Part shown: positions 11,153-21,411 of the stretch, piece by piece
Layout: the number at the start of each line of letters is the position of its first letter
Position numbering within the stretch: position 1 is the stretch's first letter
NCBI GenBank assembly: GCA_015499995.1
Contig: JADNRV010000622.1
Coordinates: 1-21,411, forward strand
Origin: Flammula alnicola
Taxonomy: Eukaryota > Basidiomycota > Agaricomycetes > Agaricales > Strophariaceae
DNA: 21,411 nt
Direction of reading: 5' to 3'
Notes under the pieces: generated by a model
The model's input: the letters and a program-made list of their open reading frames with translations, nothing else
The model's database searches: none
What the model was told of the DNA's origin: nothing
Position numbers and translations under genes: made by a program

Positions 11153-11358
11153 AAGGAGATAAAGACAAGTTGTCTCAGGAGTCTGTCACGGTCTGTGTTG
11201 GATATGGGCGGAACTCACGGGCCGGTAAGTGATGCCGTTCATGGCCATGGACGTGCAAGAGAGAGACAATAATTTAGAGTCACATTTAGAGGTTTATTAC
11301 ATCGCAGATTGTGGTATTACATTACAAAGACTCAAGAATCAACAACTCGCGTCCTTGA

Positions 11359-14300
11359 TCAAGGTAAGAGGGTAACAGCCAGGTTGACAAGGAGGCTTCC
11401 CAAGCGTTTGGCTTCATGGTGGATCAGAGTGACATTCTTCTCGTATGTGATGGCTTCCGTGAGTCCAGGAAATGTCGTTGCACCGTAACCTATTTCGAAA
11501 ATCATTAGTCAACCAAGTGAAAACAGCTTAAGAGGACAACTATCTGTGCTTACCAAGCCACTTTCCAGGAGCCACGCCAAGATGCCTGTACCATTCTCTG
11601 TCCTTGATGCCATCCTCAGAGATAAATCCACGTTCGAAAGCAATCAACTTCTGGTTTGCTTTCGCTACACGTTTGGCGGCCTTGATGAACCTGCGAATCG
11701 GGAAAGGGAGGCCCTTCCAGTTCTGTTCGCTAGCAGCATCGTCCAGATCCCCGAATAGTTCCACATCGACTTCAGAGGCGTATTCGAGGTACTCTTCCCA
11801 AGAGTCGGCACTGCGTAGACTCAGTAGTTGGAGTTCTTCATCTGTAGGAGGGGGCACACCGAAAACTCCCTTGATCCAGTCAGCTGCGCGACGTAGGAGA
11901 ACAGTCTGTCGTCTCGGAAACTGCTTTCCAAGACGGCCTGGGAATCTGACTCGCTTGAGGAGCTTCTTGAAGTCCTCCTCGGCTTCAAATTTCTCGGCGT
12001 CAAGTTTGAGACTTGCCTCTTGGAGCTTCTGAATGGCTGAACGCAATGAAGAGAAGCTAACTTCCTGGGCCTTATCTCCCAAGGAAGGCACTAAGCTTTC
12101 GACCCTAATAAAATGATGAGGCCATACAAGATTACAAGGCACTTATTATCACTTACTCGTCAAGATAGTCATCGAGTTCTAATGAATATTGGGTGGTATT
12201 AAGGGGAAGAATGATTGAATCGGTTATTCTCAAGCCCAGAAGACCGAGATATTTCGCAACGGCGACCTAAAGTGTGATTCAGCACATTTATGATTCTACA
12301 AATGGAGGAAATGGACATTAACGCACATGACGGTTGAAACCGGGATCAGCATATCTTTCCTGCCACGATTGGGTATCATATATCGAGTGGTAATGATAAG
12401 GTGCATCTGTTGCCGTGTTACCAAATCCTTGATCCGAGCTGGCGACTCCCAATCGTTGCAAAAAGACGGTAAAGTCACTACCACTTCCAAGAGGGTAAAC
12501 CTTCGTCTTGGATGCCTGTAGTTTGCGTTCTTTCTTGTTATACAATTCCAAGAAATCCGAGTCGATAGTGTCATTGAATCCCCCAACGAAATCCTTGTAC
12601 GGGCCTTGATCTCCAATTGCGTCCCAGAGTGTGCGATGTTCATCAGTCGGGTGAGGAACATCAAGGGCAGTCTGCTTGATAACGTGTGCAAGAGAGGGCG
12701 ACGCTGCAATATTGAGGCGAGAGCCAGCAACGGAGACGTCAACGTTGAGATAGGCAACAACATGTTCCGAAATCCAAGGCGCGAAATCTTCAGCCCACTC
12801 TGTGCTACCGATGAGTCCATACTGTAGATTTTGATGAGCCAGTGATCTTCCACAATTATCGCAGGACAGTTACACACCTCTTCGGCATCCCAGCTCGCAA
12901 TGACAACTACAAGGATACATATGTGAGAACGCAAAACGCCAGCACGTAAAACAGACTCACTTGTTCGAAGAGGCTTCCATCCTTTCCTCAGCAGTGCACC
13001 GTAACCGCGAATAATTTCATGCAGAGAGACCGTCCCGCTTGTCGGGTCAGCGGCGCCCATGACCCAAGCTATATGCCAATCTTTTAAGGCATGCATTAGA
13101 AAGACTCAAGGAAGGACTGACCATCACGATGGCAGCCAATTATCACCACCTCATTCTTGATATGGCCAGGAATAGAAGCCATGGTGTTCCAGATCGGAGT
13201 CACTTTGGTATCGACTGATAATGTTATGAGCATTCTTGATAAGTCGCCAAAAATATGAATATCTTACCATGATTTACGAGCCTGATACTGTTCTCGCTTG
13301 CCTGTCCGCTGAGATGTTTCTTGCCGTCTTCAGTCTGAACATACAGCTCGCCGATTTCTTCAAGTAACCTCTGTGCATTCCGCCACGAGATGGGCAAACT
13401 GGGTATCGTGGGTATATTTGATCCTTCTGTGCGTTCTGCGTCTTCATATGCGGGATATCCTGGAGTAGTGGGATCACCAGGATACGAAGAGAGGTATTGG
13501 ACGCTTCCGCGTTGGACAGAGGTAGGGTTTCGAGCTGGGCCAGCAGGGTATGGAGCAAATCCGTTCTTCACAGTTACATATCCATCGTCGCGTGGGTCGC
13601 TATAGATAAGCACGCCTGCAGCGCCGAGTTCTTGAGCACCTTTAATCTATAACAAAGTTAACTCTCATTATTATAGATGCAGTGGTCTCACAAACGGACC
13701 TTGAGCCCTCTGAAGTTACCTCCATAGCGGGTAAGAACGACCTTGCCAGTGAAATTTGTGCCTTGGGCAACCAGCTCGTCATAATCCTGAAATTGGGTCA
13801 ATGAGTTCATTTCTGACTCGTGTTTATGTCGTTTGAATGCGCACTTCTTTCAAGCCATAATTCGCGTAGATAAGCTGACCGGTTACATCACCGTCACAGC
13901 TTAGACCATGCCAGGTTGGTATGGCGTCTCTATATTTGTGTGCATCTTCGTCCCGAGGATCACCATCCTCCACAAGGTCGGCAGTCCACAGAGATGTTCC
14001 ATCCGTGTTCAAGATCTGCAAGCTTTGTTCCAGTCCCGTGTTCATGACCGGATAGTACGTGTCAATCCATGCAGTGGGACGACTAGACGCGTCTGAGGTC
14101 GTTAATAGCAAAGTCGCATTTCGAGATTGTGGTGTTCCTGCGTTGAATACGGGCAGGTGAGGTGTCTTCGGGATACCAAACTCGTCTTGGAAGACGTCAA
14201 GAATTGCTTTGGCATCTAAAGAGTCCTCGGAACTCCCAGCAAGATGAGGATGGGTGGCATATGCGCGCGATGCCTCAAGGGCGCTTTCCGTACTAGGGAC

Positions 14301-14651
14301 AGAACTGCGCATTCGGTTGAGCCAAGATACTCCGCAGCACAATAGATAAATGACTCACAGAAAGAGTTGTTCGCGTTCGTGAAGAGATAAGCGACGGTGG
14401 GGGTATGGGAACGGATGGCTTTGGAATGGAGAAAAGTTCCATGTACGAACTCCAGCATCGAGAGGGACTCTGTCTGTCAAAGTCTTGATGAGGTACCAGA
14501 ACACCAGGAGAGTAGCACATCGCGTGATGACTTTACGCAGACGGCGTCTGGCAGACTTGGGCCTACGTCCAGGGCATTTCCGGCGCTCTGGGGTTGGGTT
14601 GTCGAGCTCCTTGGACGGAGCCTGCTGCTTTTCGATATCCATGAGTATCAT
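11359..14651 (-). CDS. M28B zinc metallopeptidase, glutamate carboxypeptidase II/Tre/Vps70-like
   Basis: Type II membrane protein of the GCPII/transferrin-receptor family, expected to be a di-zinc exopeptidase in the secretory or vacuolar system. Eleven exons: 14651-14359, 14304-13845, 13786-13700, 13646-13268, 13214-13122, 13068-12961, 12906-12878, 12821-12327, 12266-12157, 12104-11554 and 11489-11359; 911 aa. A basic cytosolic tail ([12 protein letters not shown]) precedes one membrane segment at about residues 43-58. A PA-type domain follows ([31 protein letters not shown]). Zinc and catalytic residues are present: His435 and Asp445 in [16 protein letters not shown], Glu482/Glu483 in SWDAEEYG, Asp511 in YLNVDVS and His628 in YHYHSIYD. 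The set is complete, so the enzyme should be active. The C-terminal helical dimerisation domain is interrupted by a charged insertion before [18 protein letters not shown] second ATG at 14642 could also start it. A divergent paralog begins 51 bp upstream. Confidence 0.93.
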
Positions 14652-14702
14652 GGCTAAAGAAAGCTGCTCTTATAGTGGTGAGGGTGAGAGGACTCGGATG
14701 AG
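14652..14702. promoter_or_regulatory. 51-bp divergent spacer between the two M28B genes
   Basis: Only 51 bp separate the predicted start codons of the two divergent peptidase genes. If both starts are right, the promoters must overlap or lie inside the 5' coding parts. A later start for the + gene (in-frame ATG at 14952, just before the first membrane segment) would widen the spacer to about 300 bp. No TATA or factor motif is evident. Confidence 0.5.
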
Positions 14703-17700
14703 ATGAAATCACGTCAATCTCTCCTTTTCGCACCAACATATGCACTTTCCTCCTTTAGGTGTCGCGTCCCACATCCTCATGGTGAGTCTATTTTCAGAAC
14801 CAACTATGATTCTTCTCAGGCCGCAACACAGCTTCACCCATTGCTGAACAACTCTAACCAGAACCATGGGCGTCGAAAGGCCGTCGATGCTCAACAGCAT
14901 CATGAGCCATTACTGCCTCTCCCAACGCAAACGCGTTTCGTCTCTGCTCGAATGGAACGAATTCGCAGGCTATTAGTGGTATCAACGGCTTTGACTGCCT
15001 CGTCTATAGTCCTTGCAGTGCAGCTCTGGTCTGACTTTTCCCCGAACTTGAACGCCGTCATTCAAGCGCTCAAGGACCATAGCCGCGAGGAACTTGACCG
15101 TCTTGGTTGCATAGCAATCTTGTTGGTCTACTATATTCTGGTCGTTGGAATCATTGTCTGGTTCAAAATATGGCCCAGAGGCGTGGCTCCCGAGAATCGT
15201 AGCCATGGCAAACGACATCTTGGCTGGCTCGTAGCGTCTTTAATCTACATGACCTTAATGCTTGGATGGTCTGCATGGTCTAATTGGTCCCAGTACGTGG
15301 ACCTCAGGCTTGAAAAACGACACATCCCATTCGGAAAGAAAGCTGAAGAGGCTTTTCTGTTAGTCTCTCGTTGCAGCTTGTTGAAGATGTGTCTAAAATT
15401 TGTACCTTTTTTACAGCTCTATTCCCAATGGACCCAATGCAATCGAAGCGTCAAGACTCTTTGCCACTAAACCCCACATGGCCGGAACAGTAGGCGATCT
15501 CTCCACTGCTAAGGAGTTCTTGGAACTTTTGCAGCGCGAATTGGGCATCTCCCATGCTCCCCCATCTGATAAGTTAGTATTCCATGCCGGTTCTCCAGAG
15601 TCGCAGCGCGCTACCCGTTCTATCCCTAAAACGAGCGAACCACGAGCATGGATCGACACTTACTATCCCGTCATGAACACACCATTAGAAAGAACCCTTC
15701 AGGTAGTGGACGATGATGGAGCGGTGCTCCTTGACACCAGCTTGGTCGAGTTTTCGGACTTCACCGACCCCGACGCTGCCAAATACTACGATGATGTACC
15801 CACCTTCCATGGGTTGAGTCGAGGAGGTGATGTCACTGGAACACTCGTAGACGGAAATTACTGCACGCAAGAGGTATATTGCTATTCATTTTGATCTCAA
15901 TGCGTATCCCAAGTAATCCATGTCTATAGGATTACCAGCGGCTTGTCGAGCAAAGTATGTATGCTCAATAAGCCTGGCGTTCGATTTTGGTGACACTCCT
16001 TCCAGAAGTCGAGGTCAATGGCTCCATAGTTTTGTGCCGATATGGTGGTATCTTCCGTGGCTTGAAGGTAAGCTATTGTTTTCCCATCAAATGACTAAGG
16101 CTCTCATTATTATCATGATATGTAGGTTAAAGGAGGCCAAGGTAAGGCTACTCGAATAGTCTTGTCTCAAGTGTTTGACCCCAAAATGCTTTGCAATGTC
16201 TAGAACTAGGTGCAGTGGGAGTTCTCATTTACTCTGATCCTCGGGATGATGGCACCGTCACCAATGAAAACGGGTACTTTAAGTAAGTCCAACTTCGACC
16301 AACAACCAACGAAAAATTCACTCTATTTTAGTTACCCATATGGACCGGCCCGCAACCCGACTTCGGTGCAGCGCGGGAGCGTCCAGTACCTCAGCGTCTA
16401 TCCTGGCGACCCAACCACTCCAGGGTATCCTTCGTATGAAAATAGTACCAGAACTGAAGGCACGAACATCCCGTTAATCCCCAGCCTGCCGATTTCGTGG
16501 ACGAACGCGGTCCTGATGTCCAGGACGCTGTCGAAAGGTGATGCGTTGGAAGGAAAGCGTGTGAGACTCGTCAATAATGGTGTGTTGGATAGTCTATTTT
16601 AAGTAGAGTGGGCCCTCATGACGTTTTTCCGATAGTTGACACAAGGGTTATCCCTATCTGGAACACACTTGGAGTTATACCCGGCTTTATCAAGGATGAA
16701 GTTGTTGTCGTTGGCAATCACAGAGATGGTATGTAGTGTCATATTCTTTTTTTAGAAAGAACGTTTACTGATAACACATGGTCTATTTCAGCTTGGGTAA
16801 GAATTCATGTAGTGCAGATTATTTCACTGTTCTCAAACTACGTTAGGTGTTGGGTGCTGCCGACCCTTCAAGTGGAACGGCTTCAGTCCATGAAGTCATC
16901 CGGGCTTAGGCCATTTACTGCGAAAAGGATGGAAACCTTTGAGGACCATTCTGATTGCCAGCTGGGATGCAGAAGAGGTGCTTAGTTCCGCCTTACATGA
17001 AAATTATACTTTAACTGACTTGTCACGCAGTATGGTCTCATCGGAAGCACAGAATGGGGTGAAGATTTCGCAGATTGGATAGATGACCATGTCGTCGCAT
17101 ATCTCAACCTTGGTAAATTTACACCATTTTATGGCTATGATATACTGACATCACTTCGTCTTGTAGACTCTTCCGTGTCTGGCTCGCGCCTCAGGGCTTC
17201 TGGTTCTCCTCTCCTGGCCCATTTCATCCGTGCAACTGCCGAAGAACTTCCACATCCCACTGATAGTGGACGTACGCTGTGGGACGCAACAACCGACGAC
17301 GGCACATTGTTTGGCTTGAATGGCACAGTTTCTATTAGCGAGGAGGTCGTTTCCATCCATGAAATGCAATACGCAAACGCCGATAACGTCGGCGTGTCGC
17401 CTCTTGGGTCTGGCAGCGACTATACCGTCTTTTTGCAAAGAAACGGAGTAAGTAGTTGTTGATGTATGGTTTACCATGGTTTAACAGTCTTCAACAGATT
17501 CCTAGTACAAATGGTGGATTCAGCGCCACACTTCATGACCCAGTTTACCACTATCACTCTATTTTCGACTCGGAACGATGGCAAGAAATTTGGGCAGATC
17601 CTGGTTTCTTCCGCCATGTAGGTCCATGAATGAGGTCGATTTCCTTTTATTCTGACAAATCTGTAGGTCGCTGTGGCAAAACATCTCGGCTTGCAAACCC

Positions 17701-18569
17701 TCAGACTCGCCACCTCCGCCGTTCTTCCTTTCAACGCGACTCATTACGCCTTTGAAGTAGAATCGTACCTCTCAGGGTAAAATTTTGCCGTTCATTATTT
17801 TGCCATAACGCCACTGACTTGAAAGCTTTTTCTAGAGTTGAAAGTATCGCTTCCAAGGCATCCCTTGATGTTCAATTCAAACCTCTGAAGAAATCCATCC
17901 GAGCTCTCCAAGAAGCCAGTATTGCTCTCGACGAGGAGAAGGTGAAGGCCCAGAAAGATCTCCAGGAGCTTATCGAGAAGTGGAAGAAACGGCACTCTAA
18001 GGGCCGAAAGTTCAGAAGGGCCGTTAGGAAAGCGATCTGCCGAATCAAGAAAGCTTTCGGTCGCAAATGTTCTTACCCACACAAAGGTGCTGAAGAACAG
18101 CAGGATGTCTCTGTGATGCAAGACTCGACCGTAGAGAGCGATGTTGCGCTCGGAATGCTTCTTCATGGGGGCTTTGATCAACAACTCGACCTCGCCAGAT
18201 TGGAGTCGTTCGGCCACCACCACCACAAATCCCCACTGAAGAAGCTCAAGAAAATCGTGAAACGTATTCAGGCTGTGAACAAGAAGACTGCTGCAATCGA
18301 GAAGGGGTTCATCTCGGAGGACGGCATCAAGGATAGGGAGTGGTACAAGCACTTGGCTGTTGCTCCTGGAAAGTGGTTAGGTCGGTCCTGATTCATTTCA
18401 TTTTGTCAAATGTTTTTGTAACCTTGTGTGCTTTCCAGGTTATGGTGCTACTACCCTCCCAGCATTGACTGAAGCGATAACTTTTGAGAACAACGCAACT
18501 TTGGCTCAGTATGAAGCTGGTCGCCTCGAAGATCTCATTAATAAAATAGTGGAGAAAATCAAAGTTTGA
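14703..18569 (+). CDS. M28B zinc metallopeptidase paralog, multi-membrane N-terminus, one frameshift
   Basis: Divergent paralog of the neighbouring minus-strand GCPII-like peptidase. Sixteen exons: 14703-15358, 15417-15873, 15930-15954, 16006-16067, 16126-16141, 16204-16282, 16332-16579, 16636-16728, 16792-16796, 16847-16977, 17031-17112, 17167-17447, 17498-17617, 17667-17776, 17836-18380 and 18439-18569. Phase is correct at every junction except inside exon 10. There, one base is missing in the G run at 16902-16904, which gives an immediate TAG at 16907. Sequence before it (ADPSSGTASVHEVIR) and after it ([11 protein letters not shown] in the shifted frame) remains paralog-like. Zinc-ligand motifs are intact: NHRDAWVLGAADP, SWDAEEYG, YLNLDSS and YHYHSIFD. 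The N-terminus has three hydrophobic segments, about residues 90-109, 136-154 and 175-192, where the paralog has one. An alternative start is 14952. It is either a recent pseudogene or intact with a one-base sequence error. Confidence 0.85.
16126..16141 (+). other. 16-nt microexon in the + M28B gene
   Basis: Encodes VKGGQ plus the first base of the next codon. It lies between an intron ending TGTAG and one starting GTAAGG. The paralog reads [11 protein letters not shown] from one exon, so the downstream intron is specific to this copy. Phase closes exactly on both sides. Confidence 0.8.
16792..16796 (+). other. 5-nt microexon (CTTGG) in the + M28B gene
   Basis: Five bases between TTTCAG and GTAAGA supply the Ala-Trp of the HRDAWV motif, immediately after the zinc-binding His and Asp context. 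Skipping them would shift the frame and destroy the peptidase domain. The paralog codes the same Ala-Trp at the start of a normal exon (13068 leftwards), with the upstream intron at the identical position. Confidence 0.75.
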
Positions 18570-18859
18570 AATTGACCAGGACGTTGCTTTTATAAACACC
18601 ATATATATGCTTTTTCTTCACTTCGCCTGTTGTAGTTCTATCTGAATTTTATCTATATATGTAGTCTCGCAGAAACCTTGGTGTTTCTCAGGAACAGTGA
18701 CGATGAAGCAACGCGTGAGTAGCAGTCGCGCCGGAGGAATGTGGTCTTTCACTTCCACGACAACCGTTGCTGGCAACATCCAGCATGGTTTACTAGCTCG
18801 TATACCCCCAACCACATTGACGCCTTTGGAACCACCATTGATGCTTCAGCTTTGATAAT
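18570..18859. other. Spacer between M28B paralog and methyltransferase-like gene
   Basis: 290 bp between the peptidase stop and the next predicted start, both on +. It should contain the 3' UTR of the first gene and the promoter of the second. No motif or small gene is evident. Confidence 0.5.
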
Positions 18860-21021
18860 ATGTCGCCCAACTTCATACGGCTCGGCTTGAATGCCGTTCG
18901 CTTCGTCTCGGTCGTGCTTACCCTCTCACTTGGTCATTTCGCACATGAACGCGGACTAATACCTCTCTATGCTCTGGACCAACCTCGTTCTTATTGGACA
19001 AGATAGTCTTCGCGGCCGTAATCGCATCGGCGATTCATCCAGTCCCTGTATCGCTGGCAAGGAATCTCCTTTACACGGCCGTAGCTCTCTCCATCGCCCC
19101 AACGCGACATACTGGATTGGAGTATGGACGTCAAGAAGAAAGGACCCACTATTGGGCCCAGCAATCACACATGCTACTGCATTAGCGCCTTGGTGTTCCT
19201 TTTGACGACATTTGTGGCGGAGATGGAGATTCAGACGTGTGGTTTTTCCGAGCTTCATTGATATCTTATACTACACTACGACACCAAGCTCAGGGGAGGA
19301 AGGCCTATTCCAGCCGCTGGAAGACCCCCTCTTGTCTTAAGACTCGTCCGAGGCGGTATTACCTACCTCAATCTCCAATCTGTTGAGTAACGGTCTGGTC
19401 GCCGAAGCCCATCTTCTACGATATTTCAGATAGCCAAATAGTAAGCCCCGACTCATTATTTTCCGCAATTATTCTATATCTGATAGCGTCTTTGAAGTAC
19501 CTGACATTCGCGGGTATATTTTACAGCTTATGGATTTCTTCCTGTCTTTTACCAAACCTCCAACCAAAACCCTCAAAGAAGAACAACTCTCAGCAAAAGG
19601 CCGCGAAGGAGTCTTCTCTATTCTCCGGAGGCCAAATAAAAACCTGCATTTTTTTAACATTTACGGCTATCTGGCTGAACTTCAGCCCCCGCCTCGCAAA
19701 TCCTATTCTCCCCCATCCCCTACGTGAAACCTACACACATCCAACATATCCACTCCAATTCTGTCCGCAGAGCAATCCGTAACTGGGCTCATAACAGTCG
19801 GACAATGGTTGCCTCCTCCTGACTATACAGGGGAAATGACCAGCAACTACATTCGCCCGTTATCTGCGCGCATCGCATTCAATACTCGGCGGTGTATGGA
19901 CCATGACAAAGTGGGGTTTTGGACGACGAACCGCCCATCACGGACTCGTTCGGCAATCTACTAGGCGACTCGATTTACAGTACCTTCGTTTTACAGGAAG
20001 CCGTTCGGCTAATCAATAGCACTGAAATCGGAAAGCAGGTGCATGGAAAAATGCTCTCGTAATGTAACTTTTCTTATCATTTCACAACGTGCACCTGTTG
20101 AAAGTGATCTGAATTAGTGGTCTTGGTACTGGCATCTCAGCAACGTCGTTCATGCGACATGGCATTCCAACGACTATAGTCGAGATCGATCCTGCTGTCT
20201 ACAACGCAGCACGAACATTCTTTGGCCTGCCTGACCAGGATCCGAAAAGGTTTTCCTTGAAGATGCACGAGCATGGACTGCTAAGCAACGCGCCGCCGTA
20301 GAAGCAGGCAACAAGGACTCTTTTCGATATCGTTGTCCATGACTGTTTCTCGGGCGGAGGTGTACCTCAACACATTTTCACGATGGTTTTGGATGATTGA
20401 AGGCTGTCATGGAACCAGAAGGTGTCCTCGTTGTTGTAAGTTACCTTGACACTCAAATCGTCTTCACTCTGCGACATGCACATGCTGATTTTATGCATAG
20501 AATTTCGCAGGAGTCCTTCGGTCCCAGTCATCGCAACTAGTCGTCAACACTCTGGAGAAGAGCTTCAGGCAATGCCGAGCTTTCCATGATATGTTCAGTA
20601 CACTCTTAGAGGAGAAATATGACACAGAATTCATCAACATAGTAAGGCTCTGCCTCTATGACACTTCCAAAATCTTAATATATACTCGAAAATCAGGTTC
20701 TATTCTGCACTCAGTCTTCGTCGCCACTGACATTCCGGAAAACGCTCCGGTCAGACTGGCTAGGGTCGCCTCTGCGCCGCCACGTTCTGAAAACTCTCGC
20801 CTCCGAGAAGTCAATCTGACTTGATAAGAGATGCCTCTGGAGACGATCGACACATACTTACTGATCAAAACAATCCGCTGGGAGCTCTACAGGAGAAACA
20901 AGGGGCGCATCACTGGCTTGGTGGGTCATGCTCTGTTCCCTACCTTTATCCTGCATTCTCAACTTCAAGGTTAACAGTTATGCGAGAGGTTCTACCTGAT
21001 ACCCACTGGGAAACATACTGA
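18860..21021 (+). pseudogene. Spermidine-synthase-like SAM-dependent methyltransferase-fold gene with multiple frame lesions
   Basis: Fungal membrane-anchored protein with a spermidine-synthase/class I methyltransferase fold. It begins MSPNFIRLGLNAVRF with a hydrophobic N-terminal region. The Rossmann core is clear: ALVIGLGTGISATSF, then the acidic VEIDPAVYNAA, FDIVVHDCFSGGGVPQHIF, and AVMEPEGVLVV followed after an intron by NFAGVLRSQSSQLVV. It ends MREVLPDTHWETY and TGA at 21019-21021. Introns with correct sites are 20064-20117, 20436-20500, 20642-20696 and 20921-20977, and probably 19441-19486. No single frame runs through. Family-like sequence jumps frame at about 18996, 19097, 19190, 19211, 19757, 19838, 19855, 19901, 19913, 20038, 20250, 20321, 20397, 20803 and 20821. 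Nearly all are one base too few in a short mononucleotide run; the one at 20321 is one base too many. As written it cannot make a full protein. Whether this is decay or sequence error is open. The middle part (19200-19700) is the least certain. Confidence 0.75.
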
Positions 21022-21411
21022 AAACTGCTTGATACACACCTTGTAAGATACTGTACTTATGTACTTATTTCTTGGAACAAAGGTTAGAGTGAGCTTGCTC
21101 TAACAGTCGCAAGCACATTCTCTAGAAATATTTTGACATGGTGTTTTTTTTTGCAGTTTGATCAAGGGAAAATTCACTGGGCGCTGCCAAACTCTTGTTT
21201 AGCGGCAAGTTGTACATAACCTCTAAGTATTTCGTCTCCTTCGAACCGCATAGCTGATCATTTTGTCTTTTACAACATGGTTCTTTTACAATTTTTTTTA
21301 AATATCTGAAGTCGACGCTCGAACTTGAAGCTCGAAGGTACTCCAAAGACTCTCCAAGACTCTCGTCGCGATCGTCCATTCTTCTGGGTCGCACTATCGC
21401 TCGGGATATCA
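21022..21411. other. Unassigned right end
   Basis: 390 bp after the methyltransferase-like stop. It is AT-rich up to about 21300, with a T9 run at 21146-21154. One minus-strand open frame of 90 codons covers 21394-21122, but it has no recognisable domain. It is too weak to call a gene, though it could be the 3' part of a gene beyond the window edge. Confidence 0.4.

Noticed and set aside
15954..16006. Possible frame break in the PA domain of the + M28B gene
   Set aside because: Using the intron 15955-16005 gives Gln-Lys-Val and a continuous frame into LCRYGGIFRG, so no lesion is needed.
18390..18815. Short minus-strand open frames downstream of the + M28B gene
   Set aside because: They overlap its last exon or the spacer, show no homology features and have no splice support.
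1..21411. A dedicated new multi-gene system such as a secondary-metabolite cluster, transposon or defence locus
   Set aside because: Genes are mostly housekeeping types with unrelated roles. No polyketide or peptide synthase, cytochrome P450, transposase, terminal repeats or target-site duplications were seen.

Overview
This window reads as nuclear DNA from a filamentous basidiomycete, most likely an Agaricomycete. Genes are dense and split by many short GT-AG introns of about 46-116 bp. Proteins match fungal families, and there is no bacterial operon layout. I placed exon boundaries by hand from splice sites, reading phase and family motifs. Coordinates are therefore sequence-based predictions without transcript support.

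Layout, left to right: the 3' part of an ESCRT-III Did2/CHMP1 gene (+, 1-714); a non-coding stretch; a large Ser/Pro/Arg-rich protein of unknown function (-, 1632-5106, 6 exons, 1011 aa); a divergent intergenic region; a MetX/CysA-family serine or homoserine O-acyltransferase with a mitochondrial-type N-terminus (+, 5477-7259, 5 exons, 511 aa); Vps60/CHMP5, a second ESCRT-III subunit (+, 7599-8651, 6 exons, 214 aa); an aldehyde dehydrogenase (-, 8759-11152, 14 exons, 541 aa); an M28B (glutamate carboxypeptidase II-like) membrane metallopeptidase (-, 11359-14651, 11 exons, 911 aa); a divergently transcribed M28B paralog (+, 14703-18569, 16 exons, about 1013 aa) with one frameshift; and a fungal spermidine-synthase-like, SAM-dependent methyltransferase-fold gene (+, 18860-21021) carrying many one-base reading-frame lesions. 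The last 390 bp hold nothing I can assign.

The genes look mostly like housekeeping neighbours rather than one pathway. Did2 and Vps60 work in the same process, late ESCRT-III remodelling. The two M28B genes are an inverted duplicate pair whose starts are only 51 bp apart.

The right half is the most interesting part. The two M28B copies share 9 intron positions, but the + copy has 6 extra introns and the - copy 1. One extra intron in the + copy leaves a 5-nt exon beside the zinc-ligand motif. From about 16.9 kb rightward the coding frame starts to break, almost always by a one-base length change in a mononucleotide run. That pattern fits either consensus sequencing error or very recent gene loss. 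I saw no mobile element, tRNA, rRNA or CRISPR array.
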